Source: Gorsachius magnificus (taxonomy: Eukaryota; Chordata; Aves; Pelecaniformes; Ardeidae). Taken from it: 64,000 bases of DNA. Below, piece by piece: positions 25,501 through 38,400 of this stretch. Within the stretch, counting starts at the first letter, position 1. Every line of letters starts with the position of its first letter. The stretch spans positions 9,284,610-9,348,609 of the forward strand of contig CM067095.1 of the NCBI GenBank assembly GCA_034008185.1, given 5' to 3'. Position numbers and translations under genes: made by a program. The notes below the pieces were generated by a model. It made no database searches and was not told where the DNA came from. It saw only the letters and a program-made list of their open reading frames with translations.

Positions 25501-27285
25501 TCCCTCCACCAGTGTTTCGTAACGATGGCACAGAATTACATTTACCCTGTGAGGTGTGTTGGAAAGATTCCCATAGTTTTTATCACTTTGCACCCTTGTG
25601 GTCAAGCTCATCAGATCAGCATTTATAATAAAAGCCTGCCAGACCTAAGAACAGTTCGTTGATTCCAAAAAAACCCAAACCGATTTGTCCTAAAACTGCT
25701 GCTTCGGGGATCACTAAAGCAGCTTGTAAATCTAGGTCAAACACCACAAAGAGTTTTGGCTGGAGGAAGGAAATGGTAACATCTAAATCATTTTGGTGCT
25801 TTTGGATGGAAATATTTCGGTTTTGCACCTTGAGCAACCTTTGGAAATTGGCTTTTGTTTGTTACTTAGCTTTAGGTACAAAGGAGGGGATTACAGGAAA
25901 AGCAAAACACTTTCTTCCCAGCTGGACAAGTCATGACCCGCGGGGCGCTGTGAAATCAAAGGGGCTGCATTCCTCAAGGCATCAGGTGCCTCTAAACCAA
26001 GGAAACCTGTGAGCAGCTCTGGAAAAAGGCAACAAAACCAGGTCCTGACTGCTGCGTGGGGGTTGTCGGCACCACGACCTGCGGTAAGGTCCCCTGGAAG
26101 CCAACGAGCCTGGCTCTGGGGCTCTCACCTGGCTGGGCAGGGCAAGATTGGGAAGAAACTGCTGTTTAGCTTGGGTGGCTTTGCCACTGCTGAAAGCCAC
26201 CAGCCACTGCCCAAGGGACAGGAAGAGGCTTTGACAAGACCAAGAGGAAAGTTGCTGATATTTGAGCATTTCCTTCTCTAAGTGATCAGAGCTTGTGAAC
26301 AAACAAGGGCACCTTGTCCTATAGCTCATATGGGGCTTCAGATTTAGCTCTGGGAGAGAAACCTCAGCAACGAAGAGAAGCAAAACTCAGTCCCCATGGA
26401 TGTCCCCATGGCCCTGCGGACATCGCAGCAAGCGGCGCAGCACGCTCGGGAGCTGGCACCCTGCGAGAGCCGGCCCCACGTTACTCAGTGCAGGGATCCT
26501 GGGTGGGAACACAAAATGCTGCTGCAGGAGCCACCAGCCTGCTCAACCTCGGCTATTAATCGGCATCAACTGGAAGCTGCAAACCAGTCAGCTCGTTTCC
26601 TTGCAAGAAGCCTCGCGAGTGCTGTGTGCAGAGAGCAGATAGCCAGAAACTCTGCCAGTGGTGCCATCTGGCCCCCTTAGAAAAAGCCTGGTTCGTTTAG
26701 AGCATCGTTAAGGCACGCTGTCCCATAAGACTGTATCTGCCGACTGCTTGCTTGCAAGTCACAAGGAAGAGTGTTAGCTCCAGGTCAGAGAAAGCCCAGA
26801 TTTTGCAAAAATATAATTGCATCCATTTTGCAATGTTGGAAAACACTGGGGTAACAAATCCTCAGTCTGTAGGGCTGAGGCTGGTGCGTCGCTGGCGGCT
26901 GCTGGTAGGGAAGTTACTGCCAGCAGCCCGGCCTTGGGATGTTACACCCTGTACCTGCTCCATAGGTGCTTGTACTCTACCTAGGCCAGACAAACAGAGA
27001 GACCAGCATGGTCCCTATTTTACAAAGGGGAAGCACATGAGCACTGCTATTTAGGGCTACCTTGAGGAAACCCAAGCCCCGTGAGCTGTTCTTCCCCGTC
27101 TGTAGGAACTTTGCCACCTGCACCACAGCTTGCGACGTGGCAGCCCTGATACGCAGAATGGAGTCCTCTGGAGATCTGCCCCTCTCTGGTCCCCAGCATC
27201 ATCCGCAGGGGGAGAAACCAAAGGGCCAAGTTGGGAAGAAGGAGCTGCTGTTCGCCCAGCAGCGCGGGGCTGGCATGAGTCACGG
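22561..27285. other. Intergenic sequence upstream of the TMEM132B candidate
   Basis: No gene recognised. It contains a C/G-rich patch with GGGCGTGCAAAGGGCAT-like imperfect repeats near 23,345-23,415, otherwise ordinary unique sequence. Distal promoter or enhancer elements could lie here, but none can be named. Confidence 0.6.
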
Positions 27286-27347
27286 AGGTAAGTGATTCAC
27301 CCAGCATCACGCAGGAAACCTGTGAGCAAGGCAGGAACTGAATCAGG
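27286..27347 (+). mobile_element. Possible ancient MIR/L2-type relic
   Basis: GGAGGTAAGTGATTCACCCA, then GCATCACGCAGGAAACCTGTGAG, then GGCAGGAACTGAATCAGG in order resembles the MIR segment 'gaggttaagtgacttgcccaaggtcac...ggcagagctgggattcgaac'. A piece like its upstream neighbour (CCCTATTTTACAAAGGGG) sits at 27,010-27,030, about 260 bases away, so the two could be one relic split by later sequence. Confidence 0.4.
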
Positions 27348-27358
27348 TTGGGGTTTTC

Positions 27359-27379
27359 TTTTTTTTTTTTTTTTTTTTT
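27359..27379. repeat. T21 homopolymer
   Basis: Twenty-one uninterrupted T directly after the possible MIR-like relic. A minus-strand poly(A) tail of a retroposed sequence was considered, but no body was recognised to its left. Confidence 0.9.
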
Positions 27380-29009
27380 GCTTTTAATCATCTCTCTCTC
27401 ATTATCTTTAAAGCCTCTTCCCAGAGGTGGAGGGGGCTTTGCTCACCAGAGGAGAGCGGGTTAATTGCTCCCAAGAGGAAGAGCACAGAGCGGTGGGAAT
27501 TGTGGTGCCCTGCTGCAGCCAAGCACCTGCGGAGACTAAAAGGTGATGAATTGCCATAATTTCTGCTCACTTCTTTAGCTGCATCTAATTAAATTGGTTT
27601 AAGACAGGTCTGAGCAGGAGACTGACTGATTTCTCTCTGTGTAATTTAAAACACCTGTATGGGGGGTAGGTGGGGTGGGGGATACTTGGCAAAACCCGCA
27701 TGCATGTGCCAGGTTGAAGTGCCAGGTTGAAATGCCTGGTATCTGGCAGATGTGAGCGACCACCTGAGAGCTCCTGGCCCGGCCAGCAATGCCAGCGACC
27801 TGGCTCTGTGCCACCAGCACGAGCCACCCACAGGGGAGACGGGGCTTGTGCACTTGGTCCCCAGCCCCATCGCGACATCTCCTCTCTTCCTCTAGCTGAG
27901 GAAGCACCAGAGCAGGTGAAGGCAGGACCAGACAGAGAGAAAAGGCTTGTTTGTTCATGGCAAGGAAGGGGCTTTGCTCCTGGGGCTCTGCGAGCTCAGA
28001 GGGCTGGGGAGGGAGCACGGGAGGGTTTCCAGCATGGCCGAGTCTGTGCCAGGGGGACACCGGGGGGAGTGAGAGCGTGGCCAATCATGCACCCCAGGTA
28101 GTGGGGAGCACAGAAGGGCCAGGGGACACGTGTTCATCTTCCCTTGGGCTCCAGCCAGAAGGGCTCAAAGGATGACAGCATGACATGCCCTCCCCCCCCC
28201 AAGTCAAGCTCACACAGTGACGGAGAGCTCACAAGAGCCAGGGAACTGCTCAGCCCTGGGGAAAAACAGAACAAAACCCCTGAAAACATAAACAGGAGAG
28301 CATGCGCTGCGTGCATGCGTTGTGCCTCTCCCAACAGCCTGGGGCTCACACAGCTGCAGAGGGTTTCAGTGCTGCCCCTGGGCCAGCTCACACCCCATCC
28401 TTCCCAAAATGGTGAAAATCATCCCCCATGCTGTGCCCTGATACCCGCTGTGCCAGGACGGGCTTGCACAGAAACCTCCTGCTGCTCCTGGCTCGGTTTC
28501 TGTCGCTAGACCAGGACCAGCTTGGCACGAAGCAGAGAGGCAGCCCGCAGCCCTCTCCCCCAGCACTTGCTCAACAAGAGGACCAAATTCGTGTTTGGAT
28601 GCTGTGAGCACAGGAGCACGAGTCCCTGCAAGCTGCTGTGACACACACAGGGTGGGAAGGAGGGAAAATGAAGTGGGATGAGTTAATCTCAGATGACACC
28701 AGCCGCTCCGTCCCTGAGCTCTGCTCACTAGGAAAGGGGTTTTTCAAGGCACCAACAAAATTCCCCAGAAAAGCAGCCCTGGGTTTTGGATGCAGGGGTC
28801 AGAGGAAGGGATGGGTTAGGGGAAAGGCCTGGTCCATTCCCATTTCTGCCAGCAGAAGTTTCACCACTGACCTCAGGAGAAGCAGGACTGGGACCCACCT
28901 CTGTACATCAGACCCTGGGGGGACAGAGAGATTACTGGGGCAGACGTGCAAATCTCTGACAAGAACAAAACTTCCATTACACCCGTATTAGGGGCAAATT
29001 GTTATCCCA

Positions 29010-29116
29010 ACTGCAAACTGCTGCGTACGCTGGCTCGACGCAGCAGTGCTGGACGCAGCTCGCCTTCGTCGGGCGCGCCGGCAGCGGCACAGTGTGCGCC
29101 AGCAGCAGTTTGCAGT
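29010..29116. repeat. 15-bp perfect inverted repeat flanking a CpG-rich loop
   Basis: ACTGCAAACTGCTGC at 29,010-29,024 is the exact reverse complement of 29,102-29,116. The 77-base spacer is GC-rich with many CpGs, unlike the sequence around it. Confidence 0.9.
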
Positions 29117-30457
29117 ATGCTTCTTCAGGCGGTACCCGCTTTTATAAGCATGTGATCTACTTCTCACAAGCCAACTTAATATCTTTGGGAAAACAACAGG
29201 AGCCCCAGGCCTCTTGGAAATTCATATCATAAAGCACCCTTTGATTATTCTTTCTTTATTTTTCCTAATAGCTGGTCATAAAAAACATTCTTTAAGGAAA
29301 TAATTGTGTACAAAGAAAATCAGTCGTATGCCACATAGATGCTGTTATTTGCATAATTATGAGGAACCTGATTTTCTCTCTTAGCTTTGTCAAAATAAAG
29401 AGAAATGATCTCGTAGCATGTTCTGGATGCGTTGTTTTCTGATGCCCTTGAACTGACTACAGCACCCAGCCCCGCACATCTGGAAAGCCTGGGCCCTGTG
29501 GCCGGTCCCTCAGCTGGGTTTCAGTTACCGCTTGGGACCGTGGCCGGGTTGCAAAGCCAAGCCCCGATTCTGCCCTTTCTGAGAAGCCTTCTACTCCCCT
29601 CCCAGCAGCCACCAAACCCCAGATTGCTGGGATGTCTCAGCTCCCTGCTAAGAGCTGTGCTGCCTGGAAATGTTACGGAGAGGGGACCTTCATTAATGCT
29701 CTTGGGTCTGTCCACACTCACAAAGGCAGCGTGGACCTGGGTGGCGATGCTTGGGCCGGTGCCATTCCGGCGTCCTCTGGACTCATCCTGGGCACCCACC
29801 CCTGCCTTGAGTTTTCCCCGCAGAGCAATGCAGCGATGCTTAAAAGCAGGGGGGGCTGTGGGGCCCAGGGCAAACACCATGGGCAGGGGGATGGGAGGGA
29901 CACAGCTGTGCCTGGAGGAGCTGCCCTGGGAGGAAGATGAGGAGCTCAGCCCCCAAGAGCACATGCAATTGTGGTCAGCGTATGCTCCCGCATTCCTCAA
30001 GTATTCGAGACTTGGTGTTCCACAGAAAACAAAACCAACCCAAAAAAATCGAGTGTTTTCCAGCTGGGAAAGTTCTCAGGTAACTCCATCACTGAAGAGT
30101 TGCTAAAAACAAGAGTCACACAAAGCTACGTGCCTGCCGGCTCATTAAAATAGTCTTTGTGCTCCAGAAATGCATATAAAAGACGCATATAGGTCCTGTC
30201 ATTCTTACAGATTTCTTCTGTTTGCCTATTCTCAGCTAAACTAAGAAATGCCTGAAGCCGTCAAAGGGGCTGTTTCAAAGGCAGCCTGGAGACAGAAAGG
30301 GAGCAAGCGGGTGCCTGGAAAGCTTCGCTAATCAAGGGAGAGGGATCCGCCTGGTTTCCTCCCTCCCCGAGCACCACTCGTGCTTCAGCTTTGAAGACCT
30401 GTCATCTGTAACGCTGCTTTGCTTCAACATTTATACTGAGAAATTTTTGCCTAGAAA

Positions 30458-30473
30458 ATATATATATATATAT
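30458..30473. repeat. (AT)8 microsatellite
   Basis: Sixteen bases of perfect AT alternation between A-rich and T-rich flanks. Confidence 0.95.
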
Positions 30474-32437
30474 TTTAAACCAGTCCGCCCACCCTTCGCC
30501 TCGCAGCACAGCTCTGGGATCACTGAGCAGGAGCCTTTCAGAGCCTTAAATAAAATGTAGGGGAGGTGGCCCAGGTGCCAGGACCACATCCCCACACCAG
30601 GCCATCATCTGTATAAATAAAGGGATTTCTCACCTCGCGAGTGCCAAGCAGGCTGTATCAAACACTGGGGTCTTTAGAAATTCAGGTCGGTCACTCTAAT
30701 GAAAAGGAGAGACTTTTGCCCCCAGGAGCACTAAAAAAATGAATGGATATTATGACTGTAACTACTTGAATTGCATGCAAAGCCATGTGTCATGCAGCCC
30801 TTTTGGAATTTTAGCAATTTATTACAAGCTTGTTTACATCTGTCCCTGCCTGATTTAAGACCCACAGGAATAAAACTAATATAAAGTGAGCAAAGTGAAT
30901 TAGGAGCAGAGCTGTTCTTAACGCGACTTGTCCGAGCGCAGCCCTCTCCTGGCAGGGGGGAGATGGGTCCTGCTGGTGTGTGGTGGGTCAAAGCCCAGCA
31001 GGTGCCAGGGAATGCCCAAGGACACAAACCCAGACACAGCCCAGCCCCAGGACCTGTTCCTTTGTGCCCTTATGTCACCTGTACCACGCAAGCAGGGGAC
31101 ATCCCATTGCACAGCAGAGGTGCCCCTGCGTCCTTCCAGTCCTCCGAGCCCCTTGGCCTCTCCGGGCTGCAGCAAGGGGTCGGGTCAGGGCATAGAGAGT
31201 GGAGTAAAAAAACACCATCAGGATGCGCTTGAAGTACAAGTGCGTTTCTGCAGCAGCCCCAGATGCAGATGTTCACTCCGGGTGCGTTCATTAAGCCGAA
31301 CAATGCCTTCGGATGATATTTGAAGAGCTGATGTAGCTGCCTGGGGCATGAAAGGCAGAGGTGTGAATTTCCCCCCGTTCTGCACTGTCAGTGTCTTTAA
31401 TCTCAAACCCACTCAGCGAGCTGAGCGCTGACACCGGCCGCGTCCCGGCTGGCAAACGCAAGTAATTAGAGATAGTGCTGAGAGACAGCGCCGCATCAAA
31501 GGGGGTCTGCAGAGCAAGAAGTGACTGTGGGTGCGCTGTCTGCGGAGGGGAATTTGTCTTTCAGACAGGACAAGTCACTCCTCTCCCCCTTCCTACGTGA
31601 AACAAGGTCCCTGGCTGAAATCTTAAGAGATTGCATTAATAATCACCAAATGTATCCACCAGGGATGGGTTTGGTAGACAACATTTTGCAGGGAAGCAGC
31701 ACAGATTTGGGCTGGCAGCACCCACTCTGAGCCTTAGAGCAAGCAGCAGAACCATGGCACAGCTTCATCAACCCATTCCTCGGCTTCATCAACCCATTGC
31801 GCTTGCCATCACAGAGTGGTTTATGAATTACTTACGCGTAGTTGTAGTCTCTGGGCTGGTTTAATATTTTATCGTGTTTTCATCGGGCAGATGCAGGACA
31901 AGATCCCAGAGAAATCAAAGTCCGGGGCTGAGTCCTGTTAATGCCACCACTTAAGTTTGCTGAGGAGCCACAACTGTGCCTCTCATCCCTGTGATTGAGA
32001 CATGATGCACATGACATCCAGGAGGAATTATTCATACCAAATAATTTCTCCTGCCCATATTAGCTTCTGGGAGAGGTTGCAGCAAATCCACTGGACCATA
32101 CAAGCCAAAAGCTTCTGCTAAGCAGCTACTTAACAGAATCATATCCAAGGGCTGTGTGGCAAAGGGGGAGGTCAGGCAAAAAAGAAAGCTCAGGTTTATC
32201 CAAAAATCACAGCAAAACCAGCTGCTGTGCAGGGCTGAATGCATCCAAAACCTTCCTCCTACTGGAGCAGCCCAAACTGAAGTCTTTGGCTGCCCAAAGC
32301 CTCCCAACACCCTTCCCCAAAGGGGCACAGACCAGCTCACACCAGGCTTTCCCCTCTTTCAGTAGTGCAGTTTTACCCTTCAGCTTTCATCAGGGCACGG
32401 CCCCATTGTGGTCATCCCTTGGAGCACGGCCAGTTTG

Positions 32438-32490
32438 GATCTAGATGATGTTTCAAGGTCCCTTCCACCCCAAACCACTCTATGATTGTA
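32438..32490 (+). mobile_element. Short CR1 3' end fragment
   Basis: Contains AAGGTCCCTTCCACCCCAAA followed by CCACTCTATGATTGTA, the typical last 50 or so bases of CR1 in plus orientation with a decayed octamer tail. The rest of the element was not recognised, so it is a heavily truncated or old copy in the intergenic region. Confidence 0.8.
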
Positions 32491-35400
32491 TAACATGGGA
32501 TGCCGCTGCAAACCTCACAGAAACTGGAATTTGAAATCCTTTTCTCAAGGGGTTTTCCCTGGAGCCTCTCTGTGCTAACACCACCTTGGCCTCATCTACA
32601 GGTCCAACGTTACTGAGCTAGCAGCTCTGGGGGGCTGCGGCAAAGCCTCCCTGGATCATCCCAAGACTAGCAGAGCTCAGCTGATGAGGCACTTGCCTCT
32701 GCAATCGGTGCACAATGAAGCTGAAGAACAGCCCATGGCAGCAAGGACTGCTCCTCCTGACTGCAATAGCTCTCGCCACCCGCCCAGCAGCTCCTCCCCT
32801 GCGTGGCAGAGGCAGCGCAGCAGGATTTGCTGCTCAGGTATCTTTGCAAGGTGTCTTAAAACCAGATTTCTCAGGAATTCAGGGGAGATAAACAGACATT
32901 AGGCCAGAGCTGACCTCCCCTCCTGGCAGCTCAAGTGGCACATTTTATTCTGCAGGACAAGGACTTGGACACAGGCTGGTGGCCCCGCTCAGCTGCCGAT
33001 GGTGGCCAGGGCAACCCAGGTGCCTGGACTGCACACTTCCGAACTGCCAAGAGCAAAATGACTGATTTTTTGTTTCTACTTTGATAAATGAGAAGGAAAT
33101 TTCCACTACTTAGATCAGGAGATGCTCTGAATATTTATGTTATTGTTCATCAACTGGAAAAAAAAAAGTGCTATAAACGAACATATTTGGTGACCCAATT
33201 TGAGTGGCTCATTACAATTAGATCAAGCTAATTGCCAGTCTTGTATTTCATTTGGCAACTTGTTAAGCTAATTGAACAAAATAAAACTAATGAACAATTA
33301 TAATGAAGTTTATAATTAGACCATTGGAAAAAACTCTGTGTGAGAATATTTAAGGCATAATGAATGTTCGGGAGGTTTGGGGCGGAGGAACGGGAGGTGT
33401 CAGTAAATCACGCCACCCTCTCCCACCAAAACGCTTCTTCCCAGGAGCTGAAGTTCTTAGCATATTACCTATTCCCAAATTATGCCAACCTGGCATTTTC
33501 TTAATTATTAATTACATTAATGCTTTTAATGCACATATGTGGCTTTTACAGTGATCCTAAATTCAGGAATTAGCCTGCTAGGGAGGCAGCTCAGAGTTGG
33601 ACGTTACGTTATAGCCCTTCTCAACTCCGTCTTGACTATACAAATCAAAGTCTCCATTAAGGATGGGTTTATAATGCTAAAAGTGAAAAACAAGTGTGTG
33701 GTACAGACAGAGGAGTTCACAAAACCCTGACAAGCTGATCTATCATTTCAATACAAACTTGCCTTTCCAGTTCAGGAGCCAGGGAGGCAGAAATGGGGAA
33801 GAACAGAAAGAGCAATGCTCTCCGCGTGATTAGAGCCATTTTTTAAAAATGGAGTTATTTTTGTTGCATTCAATTCCTACATAGATTTGAATAAACCCAT
33901 TCCAGCTTCCTTTCACCCCCTGCTGCTGCAGCACAGAAAATTAAATACCATGATAAGACACAGAGAGTGACCTTTCGGAGTTTCAATTTACAGGGTCAAG
34001 CAGGTACCCACCGAAACCTAATAGAATTGTCACATCAGACTCCGCACAGCTTAAAAACTTCTATTCCTCCAGTCTGTACATGAAAGTAATTATTTCATAT
34101 AGAACTCAGTGGGAGCTGAGGGTTTGCATCAGGGAATAAAGGCAGAAACTCTTAAACTAAGGAGGACACACGTTCAACCTTTTCTCTTTGATGTCTAGAG
34201 GTTTCCAGTACTTCTGGCACTCCGAAATCAAGTACCAGCTTTCAGCAGGAGCCCGTGGTGCTAAGTGCTGTACTCACAGGGCAGGGACGAAGCACACACG
34301 GTCTGGATAGAGCAAGGGATGGGAGATGAGGAGAATCATCACCGGAGAAGTTAAACGGTGTGGCACCAGTCACACTCGCCATTTGTAACCACCGTAACCC
34401 CAGCCCGGAGCCTTGTTGATGTTAACTTCCCTCTTCCCACTTACATAGCTACTTTGCTTTTCCAAAGATTAAGATAATAAACTGATTCTGGAAAAAGTTT
34501 TATTTTCATGAGCTATCAAAATCTCTCTTCTCCCCTCCCCAGTTTTCATTCCAGCTGCATTAAGAGAAAAATCTCCGTTCTCGCGGCGGTGTCTCAATAT
34601 TTTTATGCCATCAGAACCAGCTGTCATCTTTTCAATCTAATTACAGGTTTTACCAGGGGAGTGGTAACACCCTGGTATCAGTGTGGGCTTGTCCCTGTCT
34701 CTGGCACTCTCTGTGCTTCATTACCTTACCATCAGCCTTGTTTGGGTTTTTTTTCTGCAGGTGTCTTTTCATCTGTCATCCTGGAACTGCTGGCACAAAC
34801 GTGCGGGGGCCAGGGCTGCCCTCCCCTTGGCTTATGCTGCTCAGAGCTGGGTCTGGTCCCATTTCAGCAGGAGAGAGTTTTGGTGAGGAGGATGCAGGGA
34901 GCACAGCGCCTCGGCCACCCCCACCACCCCCCTTCTCTGCAGAGATGCAGAGTTTATTGCTGCTGCATCACCTGTGGAGTTGCCATCTCTTTCCTTACAC
35001 TGGCACCTGGAAGCCCAGAGGGGCCCAGCACTGCACAGACCGATGGTAACAGACAGCCGGAGCCTCTGAGACAGTATTACCCAACCAGACCAGGCGGAGG
35101 AAGGACACATGTATCGTCAGCGCCCACGTGCAGCTGTAGCACAGAGACAGAGCAACCAGAGTCCCCTGGAGAGGGGATGAGCCCAGCTCTCCCTGTGACA
35201 CCCAGAGCAGCCTCCCTCACCCCAGGCAGGACAGCGATGCTTTGCCTCTCAAACCACACAGCCACGGGGCTGCCACCCAGCAGCGTATGTCACCCCCGGG
35301 GGGTTACAGATGTGGATTATTCTCATTACATCAACCCTGGCAGTACCTGCACTTTTTGTCCATTGCATGCAATTAAAAGAGAAATCCCTCTGTGTGCTTT

Positions 35401-38400
35401 CCCTGTCAGGCAAAGCGCCAGGACAAAAGCAATCAAGCCTTTTTCTCCCCCACCTCAACAGTCCTCAGTAATCCAATTCGCACCAGCAGAGTTTAATAAC
35501 GCCTTTCACCAACACAGGTACTGCGAAGAGAGGACAGCGAGCTGGCAGGCTGATCCCCCCCACTGCTTCCTCCCAACTACCGCTTCATCACTTGGTAACA
35601 GCTACGAGGGCCCCTGATGTGCTAAAAGCTCACATACACGTGCAGGAGTTTACATGGGCTTGTGCTGGGCATTTCCTTCCTAATTTCCCTCCCCACGTGC
35701 ATGCACACAGCCTCTACGAATAATATGGTTCAGGAAATGGGAACAAACCCTGAAGCGAAGCATGAAATAGGCTCCATGATTCCAGATAGCCAGGTCTGTT
35801 TAAAGCCTTGCTTGGCATTTGCATTATAAGAATAAATCCTGTACAAGAATCTCTCTTCATGCTTTATACTCCTGCATTAATTCATGAAGTGTCAGGTATC
35901 TAGCATATTTTATTATACATAAGAACTAGGCAAATTAAAATTCTCGGTTGAGTGTCACGTTTGCATGCTCAAGGCCACCTCCTTAGGCCCCATCGAGGCT
36001 TAGAAGTCACACCTGTTTAAACTCAGCTCACCTTTTAAACCAAGTTAGTTAAACTAGCACAAATTCTCATAGTTTTCTTTAAGCAATTTATTTCAATTTA
36101 GCTTTAACCTCTTCGTAGCTAATATAAGCTGAAGAGAAATACATAAGGCTTAAAGGGAAATAAATGTGCTGCCAGAGAAGTTAATTACGATTGAGCTCTT
36201 GGGGTGCAGCCACCCACGGGAGCTGCCACAGCGCCTGTGCCTGTCCCAGCCCCTTCATCCAGGTGCCCATAGACCGGCTGCACCAGGCAGGTCCCATCAG
36301 TTTAAAATCCACTGCAAAGGAAGGACACACAACTCGTGCTGGTGAGCTCCTGGAAACACCTTTTCCTAGGCAGCAAAAGATGCCGCAGACCCAGGCAGAG
36401 CTCGCGAGAGGTGTAAGAGCATTACAAGCAGACTGGGACTCTCCTTCTCTGGCTGCTCTAGAAAGAGCCTGAGATAAACTCTGCTTTTTAGAGAGGTGAA
36501 AAAGCCCATCACCCTAAGTTGAGGCTTAACAAAAACTGGGCCGCTTGAACATAACCCCAGAGCTCTTGTCCCCGTCGAGGTCAAGTGAAATTTATCGGCT
36601 AAGCGAGACTAGGTTTTGTATATAGCTTCCAAAATGTATTTGTTCAAAGTACCAAAGCCCAACTGAACAGGCACCTCCTAGGAATGGGCGCTCAGCTGCA
36701 GGCTCCCAAACATCGCAGCACCCACAGACTGCGGAGAGAGGAGCACCGCTGCGGCCTCCTCCTCTGGCTTTGCCTTCTCCTGCCCCGGACACGCACATCC
36801 CCATCCACCCACTCCCAAACCTTCGCATCGCCACTGCTTTCAGCTCTCCTCTTGACCAGCTCTTACTCCTCAGCTTAGAGCTCATTCTTATAAAACAGAG
36901 CCCTCCTTCGAAGGGTGGTGGTTGAGCCATTCCCTTCCGTAACGCTGCGCCCAGGGCGTGGGAGAACAAGGTACTATAAGCCAAGCCATGTTTCCAATGG
37001 CACGCAAACCGTGTAAGGGTAGAAATACTCTCCTCGGCAAAACACTGGCTGTAGATCAATAGGCGAGAAGTGTTTGAAAAACTAAAACAGAAAACACACA
37101 GGAATAAACCTATCAGTGGGACTGTTCCCCTTCAACGACCAATTCCTAATTTCCTTTAAATCACTACAGAAGAGGGAACCAAACTGGAAAAGGGCTTTTT
37201 TTTTTAGCAGACTCCTCATTAGTGATGTGAACCTCTACATGTATACTTTAATATGCTATTGTAAACTAATTAACGATCCTGGAGATGATGTTTTTTCCAA
37301 GAGACATTATCATTTCAGCTGGAATCTCAGGCTGAATGCTGATAAGCCTCTTGAACTTTGCAAAACCACTTGTCAAAAGCGGCAAGATGAGAATTTGTTA
37401 AGGTCTTCTAATTAAGAAGTACAAGGTCCAATTAAGCTTTCACTAGCGTGCTACATAACCCGGTTAAACAATGGCATGCCAAGGATTTTCCCACCCCCAC
37501 CAACGCTGCTTTATCACTTAAGTTCATCTCCAACTGGTGGTTTGGAAGAATTTCTTTGGCCATCAGAAGCAATGATGAGAAATTGTGTGGACAGCTGCAG
37601 CCTGCTACATTAATACTTTGGGACATCTTATTGTTCTGCAACTGAAATTGTTCTGAGACACTCTTTGACTCACTAATAGCATTTCAGAGACTGCTTCCCT
37701 CTCCTTTGCATAACAGATTCACTCCCACTTTGCACACAGATCATGTAGAGCAAGATGCTCAAACTGATGTTGATTATCTCATTATTTGAATCTAAAAAGG
37801 CCCCTAATTCCCAGCAAGGAAAATATGTGTGCTCTCATCAGCTCTAAGGCTGCTGTACTGGACTGTGGCCATGCTTCACAGCAGTTCATACTCTAATTTT
37901 ATTTCTGGAAAAATACAATGTATGACATGCAGCTTCCTCTTTCTACAAAAGATGTACGAGAAAATTAAGTTGCATCTTGTTTCTGATTATTTAAGAGATA
38001 AAAATATCCTCCTCACAAAGGGGAGAGAGATGAACCAAGCATTTCTGGATTTATCATCTCAGCTCTGTAGGACACAAGATCCAGCCAATAGACAGACACC
38101 TCAGGAAACCAGCAATGAGCTAAAAGGTTTAAGTGGAGAAAGGGCTCAATGCAGAGCTCCAAAGATCACCTGTAGGAGGACCAAAGCCTTCACGTGTACT
38201 GAAACATCTCTGATCAGAGTCTCAAAGGTGGACAGAGGTTACGTGCTCAATAAAGTGACCCACGAGGAGAAGGGGAAGTGCAGAAACAGAGAAATGAAGC
38301 GTTATTCAAAACAATACTTCTTCCAAATCAATGTCTGTTCCATGCTCTGACCCAAGCATGAGCACCTCAGGCAATTTCAAATACGTTAGTTGACAAACAT

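Noticed and set aside
37829..38350. A 173-codon plus-strand frame in the intergenic region.
   Set aside because: No domain, signal peptide or splice context; not far beyond chance length.
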